64,000 bases of DNA from Allopontixanthobacter sp034376665. GTDB lineage: Bacteria; Pseudomonadota; Alphaproteobacteria; Sphingomonadales; Sphingomonadaceae. The position numbers and the translations under genes were made by a program. The notes beneath the pieces were generated by a model. It had not been told where the DNA came from. It ran no database searches and was given only the letters and a program-made list of their open reading frames with translations. Each line of letters opens with the position of its first letter. The first letter of the stretch is position 1. Location: positions 1 to 64,000 of the forward strand of contig NZ_JAXMJI010000067.1 in assembly GCF_034376665.1 (NCBI RefSeq), written 5' to 3'. This document shows positions 24,611 through 33,120 of this stretch, one piece after another.

Positions 24611-25405
24611 ATGTCATTGGGCGAACAAGTCGCGAAAAATCTCCCATATCTACGGCGCTATGCTCGGGCGCTGACCGGCTCCCAGAAAACGGGGGACACA
24701 TATGTGCAGGCAACGCTCGAAGCCGCCTTGGCCGATGAAAGTCTCAAGGCGACCCTGGCTGGCGGCCGGGTGCCGCTTTACCGCGCTTTCAACAAGGTGT
24801 GGTCCAGTGCGTATCTCGAAGTTGTCAACGGCCCGGCCGCGGGCAGCGATCATGAAATCGCCGCAAACATGCGTCTCAAATCCATTACTCCGCTTAACCG
24901 ACAGGTTCTCCTGTTGACGACACTTGAAGATTTTTCGGTCGAGGACACAGCCGAGATCATGGATATGGACGCGGCCGATGTTTCAACCCTGGTGAAAGAG
25001 GCCGTCGATGAAATCGACCAGGAAACAGCCACCAGCGTCCTGATTATCGAGGATGAGCCGTTGATCTCCATGCAGCTGGAAGATCTGGTGACTTCGCTTG
25101 GACATAAAATCTGCGGCACGGCGGCGACCCGTCGGCAGGCCCAGGCCGTCGTGGCAGAGCGGACGCCGGGCCTGGTGCTGGCCGATATTCAACTGGCTGA
25201 CGGATCGTCCGGCCTCGACGCGGTGGACGACATTCTCTCCATCGACAGCGTGCCGGTGATCTTCATCACCGCATATCCGGAACGGCTCCTGACGGGTGAC
25301 CGGCCGGAACCGACCTATCTGGTGACCAAGCCATTCCAGGAATCGACGGTTCGCGCTGCCATTTCCCAGGCACTGTTTTTCGGGTCGAGCCGACCGCTCG
25401 ATTAA
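24611..25405 (+). CDS. phyR: PhyR, general stress response anti-sigma-factor antagonist
   Basis: A 264-residue protein with the diagnostic domain order: an N-terminal ECF sigma-like region (about 1-135, with LPYLRRYARALTGSQKTGDT and FSVEDTAEIMDMDAADVSTL) and a C-terminal receiver (about 140-255, SVLIIEDEPLISMQLEDL, phosphoacceptor Asp in VLADIQLADG, Lys in LVTKPF). When phosphorylated it binds NepR and frees EcfG. It lies downstream of its own EcfG promoter and next to a HWE-type kinase gene and nepR-ecfG. Confidence 0.95.
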   Translation: MSLGEQVAKNLPYLRRYARALTGSQKTGDTYVQATLEAALADESLKATLAGGRVPLYRAFNKVWSSAYLEVVNGPAAGSDHEIAANMRLKSITPLNRQVLLLTTLEDFSVEDTAEIMDMDAADVSTLVKEAVDEIDQETATSVLIIEDEPLISMQLEDLVTSLGHKICGTAATRRQAQAVVAERTPGLVLADIQLADGSSGLDAVDDILSIDSVPVIFITAYPERLLTGDRPEPTYLVTKPFQESTVRAAISQALFFGSSRPLD

Positions 25406-25438
25406 CCGGTTTGCCGCGATGCGAGGTGAGAACTGGCG

Positions 25439-27160
25439 CTAGCGGCTGGCGCGGATCGCGAAATCGCTGGGGACGCGGATCGGAACGGTAATGACGCACC
25501 GGACACCCTCGGGCGCAAAGTCCAGCTCGACCGGGTTATCGAGTTCGTGGGCGACGATTTTCTCGATCAGATCGGTGCCGAACCCGCGTTTTCGCTGGGT
25601 CGGCACCGGTGGCCCGCCCGATTCCTGCCAGACAATCCGCACCACGCCGTCCTCGCGCGTCCAGCTTACCGACACCCGGCCGCCAGCATGGCCCAAGGCC
25701 CCGTATTTGGCGGCGTTGGTCGCCAGTTCGTGGATCGCCAGCCCGAGCGACAGCGCGTCGCCCGGTGCAAGTTCGACCGGCGGCCCGCTAACGGAAAGCA
25801 CTTCACCGCTGCCGTTGTAAGGCGCAAGTTCGGTGGCCACGACATCCGCTATCGGTGTGGTTCCCCATTCCGACTGGGTTAGCAGATCGTGCGTCGCGGA
25901 TAGTGCCCGGATACGCCCATCGATCCCGTCGACAAATTCATCGAGGTTTTCCGCCCGCCGCCGCGTTAGGGCGATGATCGACAACACATTCGCCAGCGTG
26001 TTCTTGACCCGGTGGTTGAGTTCCCGGGTCAGCGAATTGCGGATGGAATTCTGTTCGCGCAGCCACTCCAGCGAAGCCCGGTCCTCCAACGCCTGCTGGC
26101 TGAGCAGGCGGGCCACCACCATCAACAGGCTCGCGACCAGCAGACCGAAAATGAGTGTCGCCATGGATAATTGCGACAATGTCCCGCTGAGCGCCGATTC
26201 CAGTTCCAGGTACATCGTACGGTTTGCAATGGTGAGCGGCCTGGAAATGACGTTGCCGGTGGATCTTTCGGGCGCAACTTCGGCCAGGAGATTTTCCGGA
26301 GCGACCTGGCTGTCATACAGGCGAACCCCGCTTTTCCCCAGGGTTTCGGACTGCAGGACCGAATCGAGAAATTGCTGGGCATCGAAGGGGCTGTAAACAA
26401 AGCCCCGCAAGGGGCGCCTGATCGCCGTGCTCTCGATTTCGTTGCTTTCGAACACCGGCATGTAGATCATGAAACCCTTGGCGGCGCCGTTCGCTGTCGG
26501 CAGCAACAATTCGATCGGTGCGCTGGCGGTAGGCCGCACGGTGCGTTCGGCTTCCTGCATCGCCGCACGGCGTGCGGGCTCTGAATACATGTCGAAGCCC
26601 AGGGCCGCGCGGTTGCGTGCCGTCCGCGGTTCGAGAAACGTGACCGGGGTGATCCACTTGCGGGTCCCGTCATAGGCTGGATAGATACCCAGGCCGCTGG
26701 GAAAATAATTGCCCAGCCGCTGGAGGTATTCGTTGGCTCCCTCGGGCCGGACGGCTTCCGCCCAGCCGACGCCGCTCGCACCGCGGTATTCGGTGTCGAG
26801 CCGCAGTTCATTGACGAAACGCCGGAATATGCGCTCGTCAACGCGTTCGACAGTGCTGAACAAGGCTGCACCGGCACGAAGATAGGCCGCGTTGGAGCTG
26901 CCCCGCCGTTCCAGCGCTGAGCCGACCGCTTGCGAAATAGCCTGAAGTCGGGCGTGTTCGCGCTGCTTCTCACCGCGCTCGATCGCAAAAACACTCAGCG
27001 CCGTAATTGCGGTTATCAGCAGGAATATGATCATCGGCACGGCACGCGGATATTCCACAAGCCATCGGCGCAACGAGTGTTGGTGCCGCCTCACCTGATT
27101 CACGGACGATGTTCGTTCACGGATGGAATCCCCCAGGTAAGGCCACCAATTCGAGGACAA
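25439..27160 (-). CDS. CHASE-domain HWE/HisKA_2 sensor histidine kinase, PhyK-like
   Basis: A 573-residue kinase. One membrane helix (MIIFLLITAITALSVFAI, about 44-61), a periplasmic CHASE domain (about 80-300, including RNRAALGFDMYSEPARRAAM), a second membrane helix (about 335-355) and a cytoplasmic HisKA_2 domain with the phosphoacceptor His in TRELNHRVKNTLANVL, then the ATPase N-box IHELATNAAKYGAL. Position between phyR and nepR identifies it as the likely PhyK-type kinase of PhyR. Start is TTG 27160 with GGGATAGG upstream; GTG 27103 is possible. It is divergent from nepR. Confidence 0.9.
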   Translation of the reverse strand: MSSNWWPYLGDSIRERTSSVNQVRRHQHSLRRWLVEYPRAVPMIIFLLITAITALSVFAIERGEKQREHARLQAISQAVGSALERRGSSNAAYLRAGAALFSTVERVDERIFRRFVNELRLDTEYRGASGVGWAEAVRPEGANEYLQRLGNYFPSGLGIYPAYDGTRKWITPVTFLEPRTARNRAALGFDMYSEPARRAAMQEAERTVRPTASAPIELLLPTANGAAKGFMIYMPVFESNEIESTAIRRPLRGFVYSPFDAQQFLDSVLQSETLGKSGVRLYDSQVAPENLLAEVAPERSTGNVISRPLTIANRTMYLELESALSGTLSQLSMATLIFGLLVASLLMVVARLLSQQALEDRASLEWLREQNSIRNSLTRELNHRVKNTLANVLSIIALTRRRAENLDEFVDGIDGRIRALSATHDLLTQSEWGTTPIADVVATELAPYNGSGEVLSVSGPPVELAPGDALSLGLAIHELATNAAKYGALGHAGGRVSVSWTREDGVVRIVWQESGGPPVPTQRKRGFGTDLIEKIVAHELDNPVELDFAPEGVRCVITVPIRVPSDFAIRASR

Positions 27161-27193
27161 AAAACCTATCCCTTTAACTCAGGTGTCAGGCAG

Positions 27194-27218
27194 GGAACCA
27201 AACAGAAGCCCCTTCGTT
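27194..27218 (+). promoter_or_regulatory. EcfG-type general stress promoter of nepR-ecfG
   Basis: GGAAC (27194-27198), 16-bp spacer and CGTT (27215-27218), ~91 bp upstream of nepR. Perfect consensus, implying positive autoregulation of the sigma factor. Confidence 0.85.
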
Positions 27219-27309
27219 CCCCCTAGCACATTCACATTAATCCAGCGCGGCCTGCAAAAACAAGCTAGACCCAAGTCAGCGATCGAAACGGGGAAGATAC
27301 AGATTTCCT

Positions 27310-27516
27310 ATGGAACCTGACAAGAAGAAGCGCGCGACAGATAGCTCGGAGAACGCAAAAGTGAACCTACAGCCGGCGGGGAGCCATAAAGGGCACCGGG
27401 CGGAACGTCATCCGGAATGGACGAACGGCCTTCGTCGTCTGTACGATTCAGTCGTCGCGGAACCGCTGCCCGATAGTTTCAAGGAGCTTCTGTCGCGGCT
27501 GGATGAAAAGTCCTGA
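27310..27516 (+). CDS. nepR: NepR anti-sigma factor
   Basis: A 68-residue protein. After a disordered basic N-terminus the conserved NepR helix pair is seen: WTNGLRRLYDSVVAEPLPDS and FKELLSRLDEK. It holds EcfG inactive until phospho-PhyR takes it over. The stop overlaps the ecfG start by one base (TGATG), as is typical for this pair. Confidence 0.92.
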   Translation: MEPDKKKRATDSSENAKVNLQPAGSHKGHRAERHPEWTNGLRRLYDSVVAEPLPDSFKELLSRLDEKS

Positions 27517-28127
27517 TGAGCGAAAGCAAGCGAACACCGACCGAAAAGGCCGACTTCAAACGCGAATTGACGGAAGTAATTCCGCACCTTCGCGCGTTCG
27601 CGCGCGGGCTGTGCGGCCGTCCCGACATGGCGGATGATCTGGTCCAGGAAGCGATGATGAAGGCCTGGGCGGCGCAGGAACGGTTCGAACCGGGCACATC
27701 GATGCGGGCCTGGACCTTCGTGATCCTGCGCAATGCCTATCTGACCGACATGCGGCGCAACCGGTTCCGCGGCGAATATGACGAGAATGTCGCCGAGCGG
27801 ATTCTGACCGCGCCCGCCGGACAGGAAGAACCCCTGCACCTGTCCGACATGCACCGGGCCCTGTTGACCCTGCCGCCGGAACGGCGCGAAGCGCTGCTGC
27901 TGGTCGGCGCGGGCGGGTTCTCCTATGAAGAAGCCGCGAGCATTTGCGGCTGTGCAGTGGGAACGATCAAGAGCCGCGTGGGCCGCGCACGCGCCGCGCT
28001 TACCTCGATGATGGAAGACGGCGACATTCCGCGTCGTTCGACCGACGATGCGGCAGCCCACTACGCCATCCTCCAGGAACTCGATTTGGTGGCATCAGGC
28101 AACGGGCTCGCTTCCAAGACCCGATAG
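27516..28127 (+). CDS. ecfG: EcfG general stress sigma factor
   Basis: A 203-residue ECF sigma factor. Region 2 includes FARGLCGRPDMADDLVQEAM and FVILRNAYLTDMRRNRFRGE, and region 4 has LPPERREALLLVGAGGFSYE followed by CAVGTIKSRVGRARAAL (DNA-binding HTH). It is cotranscribed and coupled with nepR and should recognise the three GGAAC-N16/17-CGTT promoters in this locus. The ending is about 25 residues longer than minimal ECFs, as in EcfG proteins. Confidence 0.95.
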   Translation: MSESKRTPTEKADFKRELTEVIPHLRAFARGLCGRPDMADDLVQEAMMKAWAAQERFEPGTSMRAWTFVILRNAYLTDMRRNRFRGEYDENVAERILTAPAGQEEPLHLSDMHRALLTLPPERREALLLVGAGGFSYEEAASICGCAVGTIKSRVGRARAALTSMMEDGDIPRRSTDDAAAHYAILQELDLVASGNGLASKTR

Positions 28128-28226
28128 GACTGGCTATACAGCGTCATGCAGGCTGCACCGCCCACGGTTTGGGGGCGGGTCCGGTCGTTCGCTCATTATC
28201 CCCACTGGGGACCTGAAGGATTCGAA

Positions 28227-29405
28227 ATGGGCGTCAATGTCTCTCCGTCCGATCCTCCCGGCAGGGAGCGCAATCCAGCCGGCCGCCGCAAGGCATTCGC
28301 GGAACAGGAACTTCGCCTGATCTCCGCATTGGTGGTCATTCTGGGGGCCGGGCTGTTCCTGGCGCTTCCCTTTGTTCTTTCGATCGGTTCGGTGGTGTTC
28401 CTGCCGGTTGTGACTGCAATTGTGCTGACGATCATCTTGTCGCCGCTCGCGGACAAGCTCGCCGGTTGGGGCCTGCCGAATGTCCTTGCATCGCTGATCG
28501 CCCTGCTGACCTTCTTCGCAATCATGCTGCTGGCGCTGGCCCTGATCCTGCAACCGGCGGTCGATCTGTATGACCGCGTTCCCGCCATGGCCAACCAGGC
28601 TGCGGAGAGGTTTGGCGAATTGCGCGACCAGTTTGCCTGGATCGCCATCGCCAACGCGGAACTGGCCGAGCTGATGGGGCAGTCGCAAGGGCGCGAGGTC
28701 GTGCTTGCCAGCCCTTCGGTGATCGAGCAGCTGGCGTTTGCAACGCCGAGCGTAGTTCTGGAAACGCTGCTGACCCTGCTGATGACATTCTTCATGATCG
28801 AGGCTCGGGTGAGGATGCGGAAGCATTTGCTGCTCGACCGGTCATCCTTTGGCACCAGTATCAAGGCCGCCCGCGCGATCCGCGAAATGCAGGACCGCGT
28901 CGCGGCTTATATTTTCACTGTCGCCTGGATCAACGGCATCGTCGGTGTAATCGTCGCGGCCGGCGCATGGGCGCTGGGGGTGGAAGCGCCGGTGATGTGG
29001 GGCGGCCTCGCCGCGCTGCTCAACTTCATTCCCTATATCGGGCCACTGGTGATGACGGCGCTGCTGGCGCTGTTCGGGATCGGCACGGCGGAAACCGCGC
29101 TGCTGGGGATCATTCCGGCGATCGCCTATCTGGGCCTCCATACAGTCGAAGCGAATATCGTCACGCCCTCGATCCTCGGTGCGCGATTCACCATGAACCC
29201 GGTGATGATCCTGATTGCGCTGAGCTATTTCTCATGGGTCTGGGGCGTATTCGGCGCGCTGCTGTCGGTACCCATCCTGCTGATGCTGACCGCGTTCTTC
29301 GATAATGTCGGGCGGCCGAACCTGATCGGCTTTATCTTCGGCGAACCCCTGTTTGCGGCCAATCTGCTGGATTTGGCCGAAGGGCCTCCACCCCCCCAGG
29401 CATAG
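28227..29405 (+). CDS. AI-2E family transporter (PerM/TqsA-like)
   Basis: A 392-residue membrane protein with eight expected segments. N-terminal pair LISALVVILGAGLFLALPFV and VVFLPVVTAIVLTIILSPLA, a long soluble loop (about 120-190), then WINGIVGVIVAAGAWALGV, FIPYIGPLVMTALLALFGIG and MILIALSYFSWVWGVFGALL. The PYIGP motif marks the AI-2E exporter family; the true substrate is not known for most members. ATG 28227 is used because upstream residues are not family-like. It follows ecfG by about 100 bp and is followed by a terminator. Confidence 0.85.
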   Translation: MGVNVSPSDPPGRERNPAGRRKAFAEQELRLISALVVILGAGLFLALPFVLSIGSVVFLPVVTAIVLTIILSPLADKLAGWGLPNVLASLIALLTFFAIMLLALALILQPAVDLYDRVPAMANQAAERFGELRDQFAWIAIANAELAELMGQSQGREVVLASPSVIEQLAFATPSVVLETLLTLLMTFFMIEARVRMRKHLLLDRSSFGTSIKAARAIREMQDRVAAYIFTVAWINGIVGVIVAAGAWALGVEAPVMWGGLAALLNFIPYIGPLVMTALLALFGIGTAETALLGIIPAIAYLGLHTVEANIVTPSILGARFTMNPVMILIALSYFSWVWGVFGALLSVPILLMLTAFFDNVGRPNLIGFIFGEPLFAANLLDLAEGPPPPQA

Positions 29406-29420
29406 CAAAGCCTGCACGAA

Positions 29421-29456
29421 AAAGCCCGCCCCGGTCATTCCGGAGCGGGCCTTTGC
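29421..29456 (+). terminator. Rho-independent terminator between AI-2E transporter and sodB
   Basis: GCCCGCCCCGG and CCGGAGCGGGC pair around TCATT with one mismatch, followed by CTTTG on the plus strand and preceded by an A-run (so a T-run on the minus strand). It can serve both converging genes. Confidence 0.7.
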
Positions 29457-29490
29457 CGTATGGCGGGCTTGGGTGCCGGGCCTTTCCCGA

Positions 29491-30102
29491 TCAGTCGGGG
29501 TATTTCCAGGTCGTGCCGCGTGCCAGATTCTCCGAGGCGAATGCCCAGTTGAGCTTCTGGTTGATGACCGCCTCGAGATAGGCAGGGCGCTTGTTCTGAT
29601 GATCGAGGTAATAGGCGTGTTCCCACAAATCGATCACCAGCAGCGGATTGAATCCGCTGTCGGCCAGCGTGTCGCCGTCATGCGTATCCTCGACCGACAG
29701 TGTGCCGTCCTTTTCCGCCAGCCACACCCAGCCGCTGGCGAAATGGCCCGCGCCGCGCTCGGCCAGCTTTGACTTGAGTTCATCCACCGAACCGAAGGCA
29801 GTATCGATCATCGACGTCAGTTCGTCTGACGCGCTGGTGGCTTCCGGCGCCAGCGAATGCCAGTAAAAACCGTGGTTGTAGCTTTGTGCCGCATTGTTGA
29901 AGAGCCCCTTGTTCGATCCGCGTGCGGCGGCGATGACGTCCTCCAGCGAAGCGTCCGCATGGTCGGTACCTTCGATCGCAGCGTTGGTCTTGTCCAGATA
30001 GGCCTGGTGATGCTTGCCATGATGGTAGGACAGGGTTTCCGCCGAAATTGCCGGAACCAGCGCGGTGTCGGGGTAAGGCAAAGGGGTGAGCTTAAAAGGC
30101 AT
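29491..30102 (-). CDS. sodB: Superoxide dismutase (Fe/Mn family)
   Basis: A 203-residue SodB. Metal ligands are in LSYHHGKHHQAYLD (His ~27), NHGFYWHSL (His ~76), and DLWEHAYYLDHQNKR (Asp and His). GGAG eight bases before ATG 30102 supports the start. The Gln/Gly arrangement in NAAQSYNHGFYW and the usual alphaproteobacterial pattern favour iron. It is cytoplasmic (no signal peptide). It lies near the stress-response locus but has no EcfG-type promoter that I can find. Confidence 0.95.
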   Translation of the reverse strand: MPFKLTPLPYPDTALVPAISAETLSYHHGKHHQAYLDKTNAAIEGTDHADASLEDVIAAARGSNKGLFNNAAQSYNHGFYWHSLAPEATSASDELTSMIDTAFGSVDELKSKLAERGAGHFASGWVWLAEKDGTLSVEDTHDGDTLADSGFNPLLVIDLWEHAYYLDHQNKRPAYLEAVINQKLNWAFASENLARGTTWKYPD

Positions 30103-30190
30103 GGTTTTTCTCCAATCCGTTTGGTGTGAATCTGGTCCGGGGCTTACCCCTTCAACGCATGGGCAGTCAAAGGGTTGCCCGGTTTACGCT

Positions 30191-31456
30191 TCAGTCCTGC
30201 GTAGAACGCTCGACCGCCGCTGTCACGGCAACATTCATCGTCACATTGCCCAGGGTGCGCATGATGTCGGGCAGCATTTCCACCGCCACAAGCAATGCCA
30301 GCGGCTCCACCGGCACACCCATCGCAATAGCAATCGGGCCGATCGAAACTACGAAGCTGATCGAACCGGGCAGGCTGACCGATCCGACGCTGATGATGAA
30401 CGCGACCGCGACACCCGCAATCATCAGCATCGGGGTCAGTTCCACACCGGCCAGCGCTGCGACGTAGATCACCACTGCCAGGTTCATGGCCGGACTGGTC
30501 GCACGAAAGATCGCAACCGCCAGCGGCAGCACGAAATCGGCCGTCCGGTCGCGAATGCCGAGCATCCTTGCGCTGGCCAGCATGGCAGGCAGGCTGGCGA
30601 GCGAGCTTTGGGTCGAGATCGCCACCGCCTGCGCCGGGATCATCGCCCGGGCAAACCGCAGCGGACTGATCCGTCCGACCACCCACGCCAGCAGATAGGC
30701 TCCGACAAGGACCAGCGTACCCATCGCGCTGACGGTAAGGATATAATGCGCGAGCGTGGCGAAGGCGCCCCCGCCGCTGCGCGCCGCCACACCGATAGCC
30801 AGGGCAAACACCCCGACCGGCGCCGCCCACAGCACCCAGCCGATGATCGTCAGCATGGTATTGGCCAGCGCGCGGAAGAACCGCAGCAGGGTCTGCCGCT
30901 GGTCATGGGGCAGCCGCCCCATTGCGAGAGCGAACATCGCAAAGAAGATCGTCAGCGGCAACATGGCCGTTTCGGCCGCAGCCGCAATGATGTTGGGTGC
31001 AATCAGCGACGTGATGAAATCGCCGATCACCGGGACCTGCTGCGCCGCGCCTGTATCTGCCGCAAGCATTCCCGATGCCGCGGCCGGAATCGGAAATATT
31101 GCCAACAAGGCAGGCATGGCGAGCACCGTCACCGTCCCGCTCAGCACCAGCACAGCGAACACCAGCCCCAGCATCAGCCGCGCCGCTCTGCCCGCGCGCG
31201 CCGCCTGCGCCATCTGGGTGATCCCCAGGATCAGCAGCGCCGCGACCAGGGGGATGATGGTCATCTGCAACGCGCGCAGCCACAGCGATCCAACCGGCTG
31301 GGCAATCGCCAGCACCGCCTCAGCCTGAGAACTGTCGGCCAGCGTCAGTCCCGTAAGCAGCCCGGCAATCAATCCGCCAAAAGTCCACCAGACGGGCAGC
31401 CGTATGGCGATAAGGTCACCCTTTGGGGGGTTCGCTTGTGTGTTAATGTCCGGCAA
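30191..31456 (-). CDS. Dicarboxylate/amino acid:cation symporter (DAACS family)
   Basis: A ~421-residue symporter with eight membrane helices plus two re-entrant loops. The signature segments are AISTQSSLASLPAMLASARM (HP1 Ser-rich loop) and FRATSPAMNLAVVIYVA and SVGSVSLPGSISFV (HP2 region), as in GltP/DctA. The transport substrate is likely a C4-dicarboxylate or acidic amino acid, but the usual 'NMDGT' motif is altered here to SPAMN, so substrate is uncertain. TTG 31456 has AAGGGG about nine bases upstream; GTG 31483 is an alternative. Confidence 0.8.
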   Translation of the reverse strand: MPDINTQANPPKGDLIAIRLPVWWTFGGLIAGLLTGLTLADSSQAEAVLAIAQPVGSLWLRALQMTIIPLVAALLILGITQMAQAARAGRAARLMLGLVFAVLVLSGTVTVLAMPALLAIFPIPAAASGMLAADTGAAQQVPVIGDFITSLIAPNIIAAAAETAMLPLTIFFAMFALAMGRLPHDQRQTLLRFFRALANTMLTIIGWVLWAAPVGVFALAIGVAARSGGGAFATLAHYILTVSAMGTLVLVGAYLLAWVVGRISPLRFARAMIPAQAVAISTQSSLASLPAMLASARMLGIRDRTADFVLPLAVAIFRATSPAMNLAVVIYVAALAGVELTPMLMIAGVAVAFIISVGSVSLPGSISFVVSIGPIAIAMGVPVEPLALLVAVEMLPDIMRTLGNVTMNVAVTAAVERSTQD

Positions 31457-31549
31457 TGTCTCGGCCCCCTTCCCTTTGCGCACTTAACGCGCCAGTAGTC
31501 CGTGGCAAGGGCCGGTGGTGCCTGCGCATGAAATTGAGGCAAGTTTTCT

Positions 31550-32887
31550 ATGGTACGCAAGTTTTTCGGCACCGACGGCATCAGGGGCCGCACCAACCAG
31601 GGCGTGATGACCGCGGCGACCGCGATGCGCGTGGGACAGGCCGCCGGCCGCCACTTCCTGCGCGGCGACCACCGGCACCGGGTGGTGATCGGCAAGGATA
31701 CCCGCCTGTCGGGTTACATGATGGAAAGCGCATTGGTGGCCGGATTTACCAGCGTGGGCATGGACGTGATCATGACCGGACCGCTGCCCACCCCGGCAAT
31801 TGCCCTTCTGACACGGGAAATGCGGGCCGATCTCGGCGTGATGATCTCGGCCAGCCACAATCTGTTCGAAGACAACGGGATCAAGCTGTTCGGGCCAGAC
31901 GGCTTCAAATTGTCCGACGAAGACGAACTGGCCATCGAAACCCTGATCCAGACCGACCAGCCACTCGCAGCGTCGGCCGATATCGGCCGTGCGCGCCGGA
32001 TCGACGACGCCCGGGGACGTTATATTCACGCGATCAAGCAATCGGTTCCGCAGGATGTCCGATTCGACGGGCTGAAGATCGTGGTCGATTGCGCCCACGG
32101 GGCGGCTTACGAGGTCGCGCCGTCGGCGATCTGGGAACTGGGCGCGAAAATCATCACCCTCGGCGTCACCCCCAACGGCAAGAACATCAACGACGCGTGC
32201 GGATCGACCTCGCTCGATGCGCTCAAGGCCGCGGTCGTTGAAGAAGGCGCGGATGTCGGCATTGCTCTGGATGGCGATGCCGACCGCCTGATCGTGGTGG
32301 ACGAAACCGGACGGACGGTCGACGGAGACCAGATCATGGCGCTGATCGCCACCGGCCTTGCCGCCCGGGGCGAGCTGAGGGGCGGCGGGATTGTGGCCAC
32401 GGTGATGTCCAATCTCGGCCTGGAACGCTATCTTGCGGGCCTGGGGCTGACGCTCGAACGCGCCAAAGTGGGCGACCGCCATGTGCTCGAGAAAATGCGG
32501 ACCGGCGGCTTCAATGTCGGCGGCGAGCAATCCGGCCATATGATAATGCTCGACCATGCCACCACCGGCGACGGGACGATTGCCGCACTGCAGGTACTCG
32601 CGGCGCTGGTCCAATCGGGCAAGAAGGCGAGCGAACTGCTGCATTTATTCGATCCGGTGCCGCAATTGCTCCGGAATGTCCGCTATTCCGGCGGCGCTCC
32701 GCTTGAAAACGAGATCGTCAAATCGGTCATCGCGGGAGCGGAGGCGGAACTGGCAGGCAAAGGCCGGCTGGTCATCCGCCCGTCCGGAACCGAGGCGGTC
32801 ATCCGCGTGATGGCCGAAAGCGATGACAAGGATCAGGTGGAAGCGGTGGTGGACCGGATCTGCGCCGCGGTTCAGGACGCCGCCTGA
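31550..32887 (+). CDS. glmM: Phosphoglucosamine mutase
   Basis: A 445-residue GlmM interconverting glucosamine-6-phosphate and glucosamine-1-phosphate for UDP-GlcNAc synthesis. The phosphoserine is Ser102 in ISASHNLFEDNGIK, the same number as in E. coli. The Mg site is DGDADR (about 244-249) and the sugar loop is GEQSGHM. The C-terminal phosphate-binding loop is RPSGTEAVIRVMAE. It overlaps the DUF1272 gene start by one base and opens a three-gene run with thiD. Confidence 0.95.
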   Translation: MVRKFFGTDGIRGRTNQGVMTAATAMRVGQAAGRHFLRGDHRHRVVIGKDTRLSGYMMESALVAGFTSVGMDVIMTGPLPTPAIALLTREMRADLGVMISASHNLFEDNGIKLFGPDGFKLSDEDELAIETLIQTDQPLAASADIGRARRIDDARGRYIHAIKQSVPQDVRFDGLKIVVDCAHGAAYEVAPSAIWELGAKIITLGVTPNGKNINDACGSTSLDALKAAVVEEGADVGIALDGDADRLIVVDETGRTVDGDQIMALIATGLAARGELRGGGIVATVMSNLGLERYLAGLGLTLERAKVGDRHVLEKMRTGGFNVGGEQSGHMIMLDHATTGDGTIAALQVLAALVQSGKKASELLHLFDPVPQLLRNVRYSGGAPLENEIVKSVIAGAEAELAGKGRLVIRPSGTEAVIRVMAESDDKDQVEAVVDRICAAVQDAA

Positions 32888-33120
32888 TGCTGGACATGCG
32901 CCCCGATTGCGAGCGCTGCGGGGCCGATCTGCCCGCTGCGGCCCCCGGTGCGTTCATCTGTAGTTTCGAGTGCACCTTCTGCGCCCGTTGCGCCGAGGAA
33001 CTGGATGACCGGTGCCCCAATTGCGGGGGCGAGCTGATGGACCGGCCATCGCGCAGTGCGGCCCTGCAGGTAAAATTCCCGGCAAGTTTGGAGCGCAGGT
33101 ACAAGGGGCCCGCAGAATGA
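32887..33120 (+). CDS. DUF1272 zinc-ribbon-like small protein
   Basis: A 77-residue protein with four Cys pairs: CERCGADLP, FICSFECTFCARCAEEL and CPNCGGEL. This is the DUF1272 pattern, a probable zinc ribbon. It is translationally coupled on both sides (TGATG with glmM, ATGA with thiD). Its function is unknown. Confidence 0.85.
   Translation: MLDMRPDCERCGADLPAAAPGAFICSFECTFCARCAEELDDRCPNCGGELMDRPSRSAALQVKFPASLERRYKGPAE

Noticed and set aside
30086..31498. 470-codon plus-strand open frame over the symporter gene
   Set aside because: Very Arg/His/Gln-rich antisense translation with no fold; the minus strand encodes a clear DAACS transporter.
31484..32644. 386-codon minus-strand open frame over glmM
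   Set aside because: Antisense shadow of a highly conserved enzyme gene.
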